Source: Actinospineispora spinosispora DSM 44797
GTDB taxonomy: Bacteria; Actinomycetota; Actinomycetes; Mycobacteriales; Pseudonocardiaceae
Direction of reading: 5' to 3'
DNA: 64,000 nt
NCBI RefSeq assembly: GCF_000429025.1
Contig: NZ_KE386833.1
Location: 262,582-326,581, forward strand
Numbering within the stretch: position 1 is the stretch's first letter; the number at the start of each line of letters is the position of its first letter. Under the pieces are notes generated by a model that worked only from the letters and a program-made list of their open reading frames with translations, made no database searches and was not told the DNA's origin. A program made the translations under genes and the position numbers. Below are positions 7,948-17,455 of this stretch, piece after piece.

Positions 7948-10900
7948 ATGTCGACCCCTCAAGACCAGCCGTTGCTCCGTGCCCTGAACGAGCGAGTGCT
8001 TGTGGCTGACTGCGCGACGGGGACGATGCTGCAGTCGGTTCCGTTGAGTCTGGACGACTTCGCGGGCCTCGAAGGGTGCAACGAGATCCTCAACGACACC
8101 CGCGCGGACGTCGTCGAACAGATTCACCGGGAGAACCTCGAGGTCGGCTCGGACCTGATCGAGACAAACACCTTCGGTACGAACCTGCCGAACCTCGCCG
8201 AGTACGACATCCAGGACCGCATCCGTGAGCTGGCCGAGAAGGGCGCCGCGATCGCGCGCCGGACGGCCGATGAGTTCTCGACGCCCGAGTGGCCTCGGTT
8301 CGTGCTGGGCTCGGTCGGGCCGGGCACCAAGCTGCCCACGCTGGGCCACGCGCTGTTCACCGATTTGCGCGACGCCTACCAGGACTGTGTCCTCGGCCTG
8401 CTCGACGGCGGCATCGACGCGGTGCTGATCGAGACCGTGCAGGACCTGTTGCAGGCCAAGGCCGCGGTGATCGCCGCCAAGCGCGCGATGGCTCAGGCAG
8501 GCCGCACGGTCCCGATCATCACGCACGTGACCGTGGAGACCACCGGCACGATGCTGCTCGGCAGCGAGATCGGTGCCGCGATGACCGCGCTGGAAGCGCT
8601 CGGCATCGACCTGATCGGGCTGAACTGCGCGACCGGTCCCGCCGAGATGAGCGAGCACCTGCGGCACCTGTCCAAGCACTCCCGTATCCCGGTCTCGGTG
8701 ATGCCCAACGCCGGCCTGCCCCAGCTCGGTCCGAACGGCGCCGTGTACCCGTTGAGCCCCGAGGAGCTGGCGCAGGCACTGGCCACGTTCGTCGCCGACT
8801 ACGGCGTCGGCATGGTCGGCGGCTGCTGCGGGACGACACCGGAGCACATCCGCCAGGTCGTCGCCGCGATCCGGGAGACCACTCCCGCCGTCCGCGACCC
8901 GCGTCCGGAGTCCGGGGTGTCCTCGATCTACGCGCCGGTGCCGTTCCGCCAGGACACCAGTGTCCTGATGATCGGTGAGCGCACCAACGCGAACGGTTCG
9001 AAGAAGTTCCGCGAGGCGATGCTGGAGCAGAACTGGGAGGACTGCGTCGCGATCGCCAGGGACCAGGTGCGCGACGGCGCCCATCTGCTCGACCTGTGCA
9101 TCGACTACGTCGGCCGCGACGGCACCGCCGACATGGCGCAGCTGGCAGGCAGGCTGGCGACCGCGTCGACGCTGCCGATCATGCTGGACTCGACCGAGCC
9201 CCCGGTGATCCAGGCGGGGCTGGAGCGCCTCGGCGGCCGTTGCATCGTCAACTCGGTGAACTACGAGGACGGCGACGGGCCGGAGTCGCGGTTCCAGCGC
9301 ACGATGGCGTTGGTCCGTGAGCACGGCGCCGCCGTCGTGGTGATGTGCATCGACGAGGAGGGCCAGGCCAGGACTGCCGAGTGGAAGGTGCGGATCGCCG
9401 CGCGGACCATCGACGACCTCGTCGCCAAGCACGGCATGCGCACGTCCGACATCGCGGTCGACACCCTGACCTTCCCGATCACCACCGGCCAGGAGGAGGT
9501 CCGCCGCGATGCGCTGGAGACCATCGAGGCCATCCGTGAGCTGAAGCGCCGCTACCCGGAGGTACAGACGACACTCGGTGTGTCGAACGTGTCGTTCGGC
9601 CTCAACCCGGCGGCGCGCCAGGTGCTCAACTCGGTGTTCCTGCACGAGGCGGTCGAGGCCGGTCTGGACACCGCGATCGTGAGCGCGGCGAAGATCCTGC
9701 CGATGTCGAAGATCCCCGACGAGCAGCGCTCGGTCGCGCTGGACCTGATCTACGACCGGCGCGCCGAGGGCTACGACCCGCTGAACCGGTTCATGGAGCT
9801 GTTCGAGGGGGTCACGGCCTCCTCGGCGAAGGAGAGCCGGGCCGAGGAGCTGGCCGCGCTGCCGCTGTTCGACCGCCTGGAGCGACGGATCGTGGACGGC
9901 GAACGGCAGGGCCTCGACGCCGACCTGGACGCCGCGCTCGAGGAGAAGCCCGCGCTCGAGATCATCAACGAGACGCTGCTGGCCGGGATGAAGACGGTCG
10001 GTGAGCTGTTCGGCTCCGGTCAGATGCAGCTGCCGTTCGTGCTGCAGAGCGCCGAGGTCATGAAGGCCGCCGTCGCCTACCTCGAGCCGCACATGGAGAA
10101 GGCGGAGGACGACCAGGGCAAGGGCACGATCGTGCTGGCCACGGTCAAGGGCGATGTGCACGACATCGGCAAGAACCTGGTCGACATCATCCTGACCAAC
10201 AACGGCTACACCGTGGTCAACCTGGGCATCAAGCAGCCGATCGCGACGATCCTGAGCGCCGCCGAGGAGCACCGGGCGGACGCGGTCGGGATGTCCGGGC
10301 TGCTGGTCAAGTCGACGGTGATCATGAAGGAGAACCTGGAGGAGATGAACTCCAGGGGAGTGGCGCAGAAGCTGCCGGTGCTGCTCGGCGGCGCCGCGCT
10401 GACCCGGTCCTACGTCGAGAACGACCTCGCCGAGATCTACCAGGGTCAGGTCACCTACGCCCGCGACGCCTTCGAGGGCCTGCGCCTGATGGACTCGGTC
10501 ATGGCGGTCGCGCGCGGCGCGGCACCGGCCGAATCCGAGGAGGACCGCGCGAAGGCCGCCGAGCGCAAGGCCCGCCACGAGCGGTCCCGCCGGATCGCGG
10601 CGAAGCGCAAGGCAGCCGAGCCCGTTGTGCCGGAACCGACCCACTCCGACGTGGCGACCGACGTCCCGCTGCCGACGCCGCCGTTCTGGGGCACCAGGGT
10701 CGTGCGCGGGATCCCGCTCGCCGACTACTCCTCGATGATCGACGAGCGGGCCACGTTCCTCGGTCAGTGGGGCCTGCGTGGCGCGCGTGGCGGGTCGGGC
10801 CCGACCTACGAGGAGCTGGTCGAGACCGAGGGCCGTCCCCGGCTGCGCTACTGGCTGGAGCGGCTGTCCACCGAGGGCGTGCTGGCACACGCGGCGCTGG

Positions 10901-11502
10901 TCTACGGCTACTTCCCGTGTGTGTCCGAGGACAACTCGCTGGTCATCCTGACCGAGCCGAAGCCCGACGCGCCGGAACGGTTCCGGTTCACCTTCCCCCG
11001 CCAGCGCCGCGACCGGAACCTGTGCCTCGCCGACTTCTGGCGGCCCCGGGAGCTGGCCGTCAAACACGACGAGGTCGACGTCGTCCCGTTCCACCTGGTC
11101 ACGATGGGCCAGCCGATCGCCGACTACGCCAACGAGCTGTTCGCCAAGGACGCCTACCGCGACTACCTCGAGGTCCACGGTCTGAGCGTGCAGCTCACCG
11201 AGGCGCTCGCGGAGTACTGGCACCGGCGTATCCGGGACGAGCTGCGCTGGTCCGACGGCGGCAGCGTGTCCGCAGAGGATCCCGACGACGTCGAGGCGTT
11301 CTTCAAGCTCGGCTACCGGGGTGCCCGCTACTCACTCGGCTACGGCGCCTGTCCGGAGCTGGAGGACCGTCGCAAGATCGTCGAGCTGCTCGACCCCAGC
11401 CGCATCGGGGTGGAGCTGTCGGAGGAGCTGCAGCTGCATCCCGAGCAGAGCACCGATGCGTTGGTCGCGCATCACCCCGAGGCGAAGTACTTCACGGCGT
11501 GA
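7948..11502 (+). CDS. metH: cobalamin-dependent methionine synthase
   Basis: 1184 aa from the ATG at 7948. It transfers the methyl group of methyltetrahydrofolate to homocysteine through methylcobalamin. All four modules are present: homocysteine-binding barrel (residues ~1-320, zinc Cys pair in GGCCGT at ~291-296), pterin barrel (~340-620, opening near MIGERTNANGSKKF), cobalamin module (~640-870, base-off DVHDIGKN at ~736-743) and the AdoMet reactivation domain (~900-1184, ending near YGACPELEDRRKIVELL). TATTCT lies 8 nt before the ATG without a Shine-Dalgarno. I see no cobalamin riboswitch in the short leader. The stop overlaps the next gene by 4 bp. Confidence 0.96.
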   Translation: MSTPQDQPLLRALNERVLVADCATGTMLQSVPLSLDDFAGLEGCNEILNDTRADVVEQIHRENLEVGSDLIETNTFGTNLPNLAEYDIQDRIRELAEKGAAIARRTADEFSTPEWPRFVLGSVGPGTKLPTLGHALFTDLRDAYQDCVLGLLDGGIDAVLIETVQDLLQAKAAVIAAKRAMAQAGRTVPIITHVTVETTGTMLLGSEIGAAMTALEALGIDLIGLNCATGPAEMSEHLRHLSKHSRIPVSVMPNAGLPQLGPNGAVYPLSPEELAQALATFVADYGVGMVGGCCGTTPEHIRQVVAAIRETTPAVRDPRPESGVSSIYAPVPFRQDTSVLMIGERTNANGSKKFREAMLEQNWEDCVAIARDQVRDGAHLLDLCIDYVGRDGTADMAQLAGRLATASTLPIMLDSTEPPVIQAGLERLGGRCIVNSVNYEDGDGPESRFQRTMALVREHGAAVVVMCIDEEGQARTAEWKVRIAARTIDDLVAKHGMRTSDIAVDTLTFPITTGQEEVRRDALETIEAIRELKRRYPEVQTTLGVSNVSFGLNPAARQVLNSVFLHEAVEAGLDTAIVSAAKILPMSKIPDEQRSVALDLIYDRRAEGYDPLNRFMELFEGVTASSAKESRAEELAALPLFDRLERRIVDGERQGLDADLDAALEEKPALEIINETLLAGMKTVGELFGSGQMQLPFVLQSAEVMKAAVAYLEPHMEKAEDDQGKGTIVLATVKGDVHDIGKNLVDIILTNNGYTVVNLGIKQPIATILSAAEEHRADAVGMSGLLVKSTVIMKENLEEMNSRGVAQKLPVLLGGAALTRSYVENDLAEIYQGQVTYARDAFEGLRLMDSVMAVARGAAPAESEEDRAKAAERKARHERSRRIAAKRKAAEPVVPEPTHSDVATDVPLPTPPFWGTRVVRGIPLADYSSMIDERATFLGQWGLRGARGGSGPTYEELVETEGRPRLRYWLERLSTEGVLAHAALVYGYFPCVSEDNSLVILTEPKPDAPERFRFTFPRQRRDRNLCLADFWRPRELAVKHDEVDVVPFHLVTMGQPIADYANELFAKDAYRDYLEVHGLSVQLTEALAEYWHRRIRDELRWSDGGSVSAEDPDDVEAFFKLGYRGARYSLGYGACPELEDRRKIVELLDPSRIGVELSEELQLHPEQSTDALVAHHPEAKYFTA

Positions 11503-12236
11503 CCGGCGAGGGAGACGGCCTGCGGGCCGTGCTGTGGGACATGGACGGCACCCTCGTCGACTCGGAGAAGCTGTGGGACGTCTCGCTGCGTGAGCTGGCC
11601 AGGCGTCTCGGCGGTGAGCTGACCGAGGACACCAGGGCCGCGATGGTCGGCAGCGCTCTCGGGCGCACGATGGAGCTGATGTTCGACTCGCTCGGGCTGG
11701 AGCGCCGGCCGTCGGCCATGGCGGAGGCCGGCCGGTGGCTCAACGCCCGTACCGGCGAGCTGTTCGCCGAGGGGCTGCCGTGGCAGCCGGGCGCGCTGGA
11801 GGCGTTGCGGCTGGTGCGCGAGAGCGGCGTGCGGACGGCGCTGGTCACCTCGACCCACCGGGCACTGGCCGAGCGCGCGCTCGACTCGATCGGCCGGGAG
11901 TACTTCGACATCACGGTGTGCGGGGACGAGGTACCCGCGACGAAGCCGGCGCCCGATCCGTACCTGATCGCGGCCGAGCTGCTCGACGTTCCGGTGACGC
12001 ACTGTCTCGCCGTCGAGGACTCGCCGACAGGCGCTGCCTCGGCCGAAGCGGCGGGCTGCACGGTGTTGGTCGTACCGAGCGAGATCCCGGTCCCGGACGG
12101 CCCGAACCGGGTCCATCGGGATGGGCTGGCCGGGCTGACCGAGACCGAGCTGCACGACATCTGGGGCCGCCCTCAGGCTCGGAACCGCTGGTCGCCGGAG
12201 GACACCCATTCGCCAGCGTCGGTGAGCGACCGGTAA
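11499..12236 (+). CDS. HAD-family phosphatase/phosphoglucomutase-like hydrolase
   Basis: 245 aa, GTG start overlapping the metH stop (GTGA). HAD motif I is DMDGT (nucleophile Asp14, acid Asp16), motif II is VTST, motif III is the Lys in TKPAPDPY, motif IV is VEDSPTGAASAEAAG. The cap domain between motifs I and II places it in subfamily I with beta-phosphoglucomutase and small sugar-phosphate phosphatases. Substrate unknown. Coupling to metH by stop-start overlap is also seen for HAD genes next to metH in related genomes as far as I recall, but no shared substrate is obvious. Confidence 0.88.
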   Translation: MTGEGDGLRAVLWDMDGTLVDSEKLWDVSLRELARRLGGELTEDTRAAMVGSALGRTMELMFDSLGLERRPSAMAEAGRWLNARTGELFAEGLPWQPGALEALRLVRESGVRTALVTSTHRALAERALDSIGREYFDITVCGDEVPATKPAPDPYLIAAELLDVPVTHCLAVEDSPTGAASAEAAGCTVLVVPSEIPVPDGPNRVHRDGLAGLTETELHDIWGRPQARNRWSPEDTHSPASVSDR

Positions 12237-12352
12237 TACTGGCTCTACGCCGTCGGCCGCATCGCGGCCGCCGTCAGCAGACGCTTCGACGTGTCTGGTC
12301 CGGGGGCGGGGTATGGCGTACCCGACACTTGAGGGGGAAGGGAGCACATCAA

Positions 12353-12616
12353 GTGAAGACTTTCGATGGCTTGTTCGCCGAGCTGTCCGAGAAGGCGCAG
12401 TCGCGCCCGGACGGCTCCGGAACAGTGGCCGCGCTGGACGCAGGTGTGCATGCCCAGGGCAAGAAGCTGCTCGAAGAGGCCGGCGAGGTGTGGATCGCGG
12501 CTGAATACGAGGCCGACGATCAGTTAGCCGAGGAGATCTCCCAGCTCCTCTACCGAATCCAGGTCCTCATGCTCGGTCGCGGGCTAGGCCTGGAGGACGT
12601 CTACAAGTTCCTCTAG
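12353..12616 (+). CDS. hisE: phosphoribosyl-ATP pyrophosphatase
   Basis: 87 aa. It hydrolyses phosphoribosyl-ATP to phosphoribosyl-AMP, step two of histidine synthesis. The all-alpha MazG-like fold is recognisable from FDGLFAELSEKAQ, the Glu-rich metal site KKLLEEAGEVWIAAE and EEISQLLYRIQVLML. The start is GTG at 12353 (GTG AAG ACT), with GGGAG about 10 nt upstream. The next gene, 68 bp downstream, is hisG, the enzyme of the preceding step; the pair is a conserved actinobacterial operon. Confidence 0.93.
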   Translation: MKTFDGLFAELSEKAQSRPDGSGTVAALDAGVHAQGKKLLEEAGEVWIAAEYEADDQLAEEISQLLYRIQVLMLGRGLGLEDVYKFL

Positions 12617-12684
12617 ACCTCTCAGGCCTATGGCGATGCCGCGTCGTCAGGCCGCTCTACCCGTAACGTAACCAGGAGAAGTGC

Positions 12685-13593
12685 ATGCTCCGCGTCGCCC
12701 TGCCGAACAAGGGAACCCTGGCTGAGCCCGCAAGCACGATGATGCGGGAAGCCGGATACCGGCAACGCTCCGACTCGCGGGACCTCAGCGCCCTCGACGA
12801 GGAGAACCAGATCGAGTTCTTCTATCTGCGGCCGAAGGACATCGCGATCTACGTCGGCAACGGCGACCTGCACATGGGCGTGACCGGCCATGACCTGATG
12901 GACGAGTCGGGCAGCCCGGTGCGCCAGATGCTCAAGCTCGGTTTCGGCTACTCGAAGTTCCGCTTTGCGGTCCCCGAGGAGAAGGACTGGAAGCTCGAGG
13001 ACCTCGACGGCAAGAAGATCGCCACCTCCTACCCCCGGCTGGTGCGGGCGCACCTGGCCGGTAAGCGGATTCAGGTGAAGGAAATCGTCAAGCTGGACGG
13101 TGCGGTCGAGATCTCCGTCCAGCTGGGCCTCGCCGACGCGATCGCCGACGTGGTGAGCTCGGGTCGCACGCTGCGGCAGCACAACCTCAAGGTCATCGGT
13201 GAGCCGATCGCGGAGTCCGAGGCGACGCTGATCGAGCGCGAGCCGAGGCACGACCGTAAGGACAGCCTCGAGGTCAAGGCCGAGAAGTCGATCTTCCTGG
13301 AGCGGCTGCGCGGTGTGGTCTACGCCCGCCAGTACCTGATGCTCGACTACGACTGCCCGGAGTCGCAGCTGCCCGCCGCTGAGAAGGTGACCCCTGGTCT
13401 GCAGTCGCCGACAGTGTCGCCGCTGCGGCGTCAGGGCTGGGTCGCGGTCCGCGCCATGGTCCGCAGCAACCAGGTGAACCTGGCGATGGACCGCCTGGCC
13501 GCCCTGGGCTGCACGGCGATCCTGACCTCGGTCATCCGTTCCTGCCGAGCGGTCGACGGCCGCACCGGCGGCAACGAAGAGGTAGCCGTCTAG
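12685..13593 (+). CDS. hisG: ATP phosphoribosyltransferase
   Basis: 302 aa, ATG preceded by AGGAGAAGTGC. It condenses ATP with PRPP, the committed and His-inhibited step of histidine synthesis. It begins with the family signature LRVALPNKGTLAEPAS, carries the PRPP-binding loop in DAIADVVSSGRTLRQHNL (about residues 150-168) and continues into a C-terminal ACT-like regulatory domain (~210-290). That makes it the long, HisZ-independent form found in mycobacteria. It is the last gene before a 66-bp hairpin. Confidence 0.95.
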   Translation: MLRVALPNKGTLAEPASTMMREAGYRQRSDSRDLSALDEENQIEFFYLRPKDIAIYVGNGDLHMGVTGHDLMDESGSPVRQMLKLGFGYSKFRFAVPEEKDWKLEDLDGKKIATSYPRLVRAHLAGKRIQVKEIVKLDGAVEISVQLGLADAIADVVSSGRTLRQHNLKVIGEPIAESEATLIEREPRHDRKDSLEVKAEKSIFLERLRGVVYARQYLMLDYDCPESQLPAAEKVTPGLQSPTVSPLRRQGWVAVRAMVRSNQVNLAMDRLAALGCTAILTSVIRSCRAVDGRTGGNEEVAV

Positions 13594-13595
13594 CT

Positions 13596-13661
13596 CGCAC
13601 AGAGGTCGTCCACGCCGCACAGAGGCCGGAGCCTCTGTGCGGCGTGCAGCCGGTCTGTGCG
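13596..13661. repeat. 66-bp intergenic hairpin, family B copy 1
   Basis: Nested inverted repeat. The outer arms are CGCACAGA and TCTGTGCG with a short unpaired stretch. The inner arms are ACGCCGCACAGAGGC and its exact complement around a 4-nt loop (CGGA). It starts 2 nt after the hisG stop and ends 4 nt before the stop of the opposing nuclease gene. Copies of the same 66-bp length lie at 39608-39673 and 50531-50596, all between convergent genes. Confidence 0.8.
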
Positions 13662-13665
13662 AGGT

Positions 13666-14592
13666 TCAGATGTCCGACTCGCCGGGCTTGCCGGGGTCGT
13701 TCAAAGCCTCCGGGTCCGGCCAGCCGGGGTAGTCCGGGGGTGTGCCGCCGAAGGCGGGGCACAGCGGTTTGTGGCTGCACCAGTCACACAGACGGCTCTT
13801 GTTGGGGCGGAAGTCGCCGGACCGCCCGGCACGCAGGATCGCGGTCCAGATCGCGTCCAGCGTGCGTTCGAACCTGCGCAGCTCGGGTTCGTCCGGCCGA
13901 TAGGTCAGCGCCTCGCCGTCGGCCAGGTACATCAGCCGCAGCTGGGTGGGCACCTCGCCCCTGGTCATGAGCAGGACCAGTGCGTAGAACTTCATCTGGA
14001 ACAGCGCACGCGCCTCCGCCACCTGACGGGGCGCGGCACCGGTCTTGTAGTCGATCACCCGGACCTGCCCGGTCGGGGCGATGTCCAGCCGGTCGACGTA
14101 GCCGCGCAGCAGCAGCCCGGACTCCGTCTCCGTCTCCACCAGCTGCTCGCAGGCGGCGGGCTCGAACCGGCTGGGGTCCTCGAGGGTGAAGTACGTGTCG
14201 AGCAGCGCGCCCGCCGACTCCAGCCAACGAGCCAGCTCCGGATCGTCCGGACTCTCGAACAGCGTGCTCAACTCGGGCTCGGTGGTGCTCAGCTCGGCCC
14301 ACACCGGCTCGACCAGCTCACGGGCCTTCGCCGGCAACCGTTCGCCGGCGGGCAGGTGGAACAACCGCTCCAGCACGGCGTGCACGACGGTTCCCCTGAC
14401 CTGCGCCCTGCTGGGCGTCTCGGGGAGCCGGTCGACCGCGCGGAACCGGTAGAGCAACGGGCACTGCTTGAAGTCGGCCGCGCGCGACGGCGACAACGCG
14501 GGCCTGCGGCGAGGTCTGGGTTCGTCCGAGGGCGGCTCGGACGACTGTGCCTGCACCTCGGATGATGCCTGGAACTCAGCGGTGTCGGTCAC
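13666..14592 (-). CDS. RecB/Cas4-like PD-(D/E)XK nuclease with Fe-S cysteines
   Basis: 308 aa, GTG start at 14592. After a disordered 30-residue N-terminus come LSPSRAADFKQCPLLYRFR (first cluster Cys), RGTVVHAVLERLF (catalytic His region), GYVDRLDIA (metal Asp), VIDYKTGAAP (catalytic D-x-K) and a C-terminal CDWCSHKPLC (C-x2-C-x5-C). One N-terminal plus three C-terminal cysteines is the [4Fe-4S] clasp of Cas4/AddB-type nucleases. It corresponds in position to M. tuberculosis Rv2119. No CRISPR or AddA/RecB helicase is adjacent; a stand-alone DNA-end-processing role is inferred. TAGGCT lies 6 nt before the start. Confidence 0.85.
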   Translation of the reverse strand: MTDTAEFQASSEVQAQSSEPPSDEPRPRRRPALSPSRAADFKQCPLLYRFRAVDRLPETPSRAQVRGTVVHAVLERLFHLPAGERLPAKARELVEPVWAELSTTEPELSTLFESPDDPELARWLESAGALLDTYFTLEDPSRFEPAACEQLVETETESGLLLRGYVDRLDIAPTGQVRVIDYKTGAAPRQVAEARALFQMKFYALVLLMTRGEVPTQLRLMYLADGEALTYRPDEPELRRFERTLDAIWTAILRAGRSGDFRPNKSRLCDWCSHKPLCPAFGGTPPDYPGWPDPEALNDPGKPGESDI

Positions 14593-14648
14593 CCGGCGAG
14601 CCTAGGCGATACCCCTGACAGGGAATCATGAGACCGCGACCGGGGCGA

Positions 14649-17144
14649 TCAGTCGTCGTCATCGTCGTGGCTACTGCTCGAATGCCGCGAGCTGCTCCGT
14701 GAACCGCCGTCATCGTCGTCGTCCGAGTCGTGGCTGCTGCTCCGGGAGGAGTGGTCGTCGTCGCTGTCGTAGTAGGAGCTGTCATCGTCGTCGTGGCTGC
14801 TGGAACGGCTGCTGTAGTGATCGGAATCGTCGTCCGAATCGCTGTCCCGGTCGGAGCGAGAATGTCTACTGCCGGAATCACCGTCCGAGTCCCAGCTGGC
14901 ATAGGACGAGAAGTCATCCGAGTCGTCCGAATCCCGCGAACGATGGCGGGAGCCCCGGTCGTCGGAGTCGTCGTCCGAACCGCTGTGCCGGGAGCTGCTG
15001 GAGCTCGAGTAGCTGTCGGCGTAATGATCGATGACGCTGTCGATGTCCGAGGAGTCGTGACCGGAGTGGTCGTCGTCCGAGCTGCCGCGGGATCGGGAGC
15101 CGCTGGAGTGTGAGCTGCCCGAGTCTCCCGAGTCCACCCCGTAGCTCTCCAGGATCGAGTCGCGGATGTCGTCGGAGTCGCCGCTGTCCGAGTCGCCGCG
15201 CGAGCTGCCCTTGGACTCCTCCGCATGTCTGCTTGCCGTCATCGCACCGGAGAACACGTCGTCCATGTCGCCCGACATCGCGCTCTCCGCGATCCGGCTC
15301 GCGTCGTCCGCCTTCTCCTGATCGGTGTAGGTCGAGCCAGAGCCGGTGCTCGACCGTTCGCTTCCCGTGTCGGTCGAGGTCCGGGGGAGATGGCTGGTCG
15401 GCGATTCGGACCAACCACCTGAACCGGTGTCGGGCGTCGGCGTCACCTGCTCGCGCGATCCGCCTGAGTCCGATGTGGAGTCCGCGACGCGTTCGACCGG
15501 TCGGCTCACCCCACCCAGCACGTCGTTCCGTGAGCCGGTCGAGGCACTGTCGGTGTGACCCGCGCCCGGCACCGCGTTGATCGGCTGGGTCGCGCCGGTG
15601 ACGGAGCGGTCGTCCCAGCCGGACCCGCCGGGCGTCGAGTTGACCGCCTGACCCGGCTGGCCGGTTCCGGGCAGGTTCACCCCGGGGCGGCTGGGCTGCG
15701 GCTGGGTCGGCAGCGGTTGCGTCGGAGGGTCGACGGGGTTGTGCGTCGTGCCGCCCTGGAGCACGCCACCGAGGGGTCCGTGCCGCTGAGGGCCGGGTTG
15801 TTGCGCGCCGGGCCGCTGAGCCCCGGGCGGCGGTGCCCCCACAGAGGGCAGCTTGACCGTGTCCTGCTGGGTCCCGCCGATCGGGCCGGGGATGACCGAT
15901 CCCTGGGTTCCCGGCTTCTCGCCCTGAGCGAGGATTTCGCTGTGCCCGAGTGACGGACCGGTGCCCGGCGTCAGGTCACCGGGGGTGAGGTCGCCCGGGG
16001 CCGGGACCGCCGGCTTGGGCACCGCGGGTACCGGGACCGTTGGTTGCGCGGGCGCGGCGAGCCCACCGGGGACGGTGGGAACCTCAGGGCGATCGCGCCC
16101 GGGTACCGGCGGTGCGCCGTTGCCGGTCTGGTCGACCTCGGGGTCGTCCTGCTCACGAGGACCGGTCACCTCGGGCCGGTGCACCTGGGTGCTCGACTGG
16201 TTCGGCTCGCGCGACTGCCTGTCCCGCTCCGGGTGCGCGATCAGGTCCTGGACCTGCGTCGTGACCGACTTCGTCGGGTTGTCGTCCTCCGACAGGGGAG
16301 TGGACATCGCCTTGTGGACGTCGTCGCGCAGGCTGTCCAGCTCGGCCTTCTGTGCGTCCCGTCGCCGGGCGACCTGCTGTCGCTGGTCGACGAGCTGCCT
16401 GCGCGGACCGATGTCGGGATCGGTTCTCTTACGACTCGACGGGGCCTTGAGCGCGTTGTCGAGGTTCTCCAGCGTGTCGTCGAGATCCGCGACCGATCTA
16501 CTTGCTCTGTCGAGTTCCTGGTAGGTCTTGATCTGGGTCTGCAGCGCCACCTTCTGCTGGGTGAGCTGCAGCCTGCGCGACTCGAGATTCCGGACCGGGA
16601 TGGGCTTCGGTTCGAACTTGCGATCGTCGGGCAGCGCGCGCCAGGCCTGCTCGGCCTTCTCGACCTCGGTCAGCTGCTTCTGCACCGAGGCCAGGGTGAC
16701 GTTGGCCTGCTTGAGCCAGCGCTTCTCCGACTCGGCGTCCGCGCCCTGGATCCGGCTGGCGGTGATCGTCGCGGGATCGGTGGACGGCGCGCTGGCGGCC
16801 ATCAGGCCGCCGCCGGTGACCAGCAGACCCGCGGAACCGAGCACCGCGACCGCGCGGCAACGTCGCATGGCCGCGAGGGCGAACTCCCTGCGCCGGCTCA
16901 GGACGGCGGGAGCGGTGGCACGCGGAGGTAGGGGAAGGAGATCGGCCTCGGAGTTCGAGGAGAAGGGCAGCGGTGGGGCGCTCGCGGAGCGGTGCGAGCT
17001 CTCCCTGCGCATCTGGCGGGCGACCGCGCGATGTGCCGCGGTGCAGTACTTGCGTTGGGGGCGGCCATCCAGCTCCGGCTCGATGATCACGTAGCACCCG
17101 GGAAGGGCGCAGCGCCGACCCTCGTTGATTGTCATCTCCCCCAT
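14649..17144 (-). CDS. large Ser/Asp-repeat membrane protein with N-terminal Cys/His motif
   Basis: 831 aa, no family I recognise. In order: a cytoplasmic Cys/His motif (Cys12, Cys17, Cys34, His38: C-x4-C-x16-C-x3-H, probably metal-binding); a basic stretch; one transmembrane segment (about 97-117); a long coiled coil rich in Gln/Arg/Leu (about 130-275); a Pro/Gly/Gln-rich low-complexity linker (about 290-530); and a ~280-residue tail dominated by Ser, Asp, His and Arg, with SSS/DDDD runs ending HDDDDD. The tail recalls Ser-Asp repeats of bacterial surface proteins, but there is no LPXTG sorting signal. With the N-terminus inside, coil and tail would be extracellular. It diverges from trmI. 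Confidence 0.7.
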   Translation of the reverse strand: MGEMTINEGRRCALPGCYVIIEPELDGRPQRKYCTAAHRAVARQMRRESSHRSASAPPLPFSSNSEADLLPLPPRATAPAVLSRRREFALAAMRRCRAVAVLGSAGLLVTGGGLMAASAPSTDPATITASRIQGADAESEKRWLKQANVTLASVQKQLTEVEKAEQAWRALPDDRKFEPKPIPVRNLESRRLQLTQQKVALQTQIKTYQELDRASRSVADLDDTLENLDNALKAPSSRKRTDPDIGPRRQLVDQRQQVARRRDAQKAELDSLRDDVHKAMSTPLSEDDNPTKSVTTQVQDLIAHPERDRQSREPNQSSTQVHRPEVTGPREQDDPEVDQTGNGAPPVPGRDRPEVPTVPGGLAAPAQPTVPVPAVPKPAVPAPGDLTPGDLTPGTGPSLGHSEILAQGEKPGTQGSVIPGPIGGTQQDTVKLPSVGAPPPGAQRPGAQQPGPQRHGPLGGVLQGGTTHNPVDPPTQPLPTQPQPSRPGVNLPGTGQPGQAVNSTPGGSGWDDRSVTGATQPINAVPGAGHTDSASTGSRNDVLGGVSRPVERVADSTSDSGGSREQVTPTPDTGSGGWSESPTSHLPRTSTDTGSERSSTGSGSTYTDQEKADDASRIAESAMSGDMDDVFSGAMTASRHAEESKGSSRGDSDSGDSDDIRDSILESYGVDSGDSGSSHSSGSRSRGSSDDDHSGHDSSDIDSVIDHYADSYSSSSSSRHSGSDDDSDDRGSRHRSRDSDDSDDFSSYASWDSDGDSGSRHSRSDRDSDSDDDSDHYSSRSSSHDDDDSSYYDSDDDHSSRSSSHDSDDDDDGGSRSSSRHSSSSHDDDDD

Positions 17145-17455
17145 CCCCTACTGGAAGCCCCGGCAATGACCCTGTCCGACGACCGCGTGAGGGCACACCT
17201 CAGCGGCCCGACAATGATCTGCCTTCCCCCGACTTCCCATCCGAGCCTGGCCAAGGTATCGGACCGGCGGCGCAGTGTCACTACCACGGTGCGCACAGTT
17301 ACTTCCCCGGCCGGAGGTCACCGCGCCACGGTAGGCTGCGTCGCGCTTTCTCGTGGCCGAACGAGAATTTTCGCCCTTGTCCAGGTGATTGCCGTGCGCG
17401 GCGGTCCGAACCTCCGGCGGCAGCGCTCCCGGGGCGCCGCGATAGCGTGCGGCAC
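17145..17455. other. 311-bp divergent intergenic region, Ser/Asp protein / trmI
   Basis: No gene is seen on either strand. The trmI side ends with TAGCGT (17443-17448) seven nt before the trmI ATG, a leaderless promoter candidate. A second TANNNT hexamer (TAGGCT) occurs near 17332. I see no large hairpin here, unlike most other junctions in the window. Confidence 0.5.

Noticed and set aside
7933..11223. 1096-codon open frame on the - strand
   Set aside because: Antisense to metH with no recognisable motif; high GC3 leaves opposite frames open.
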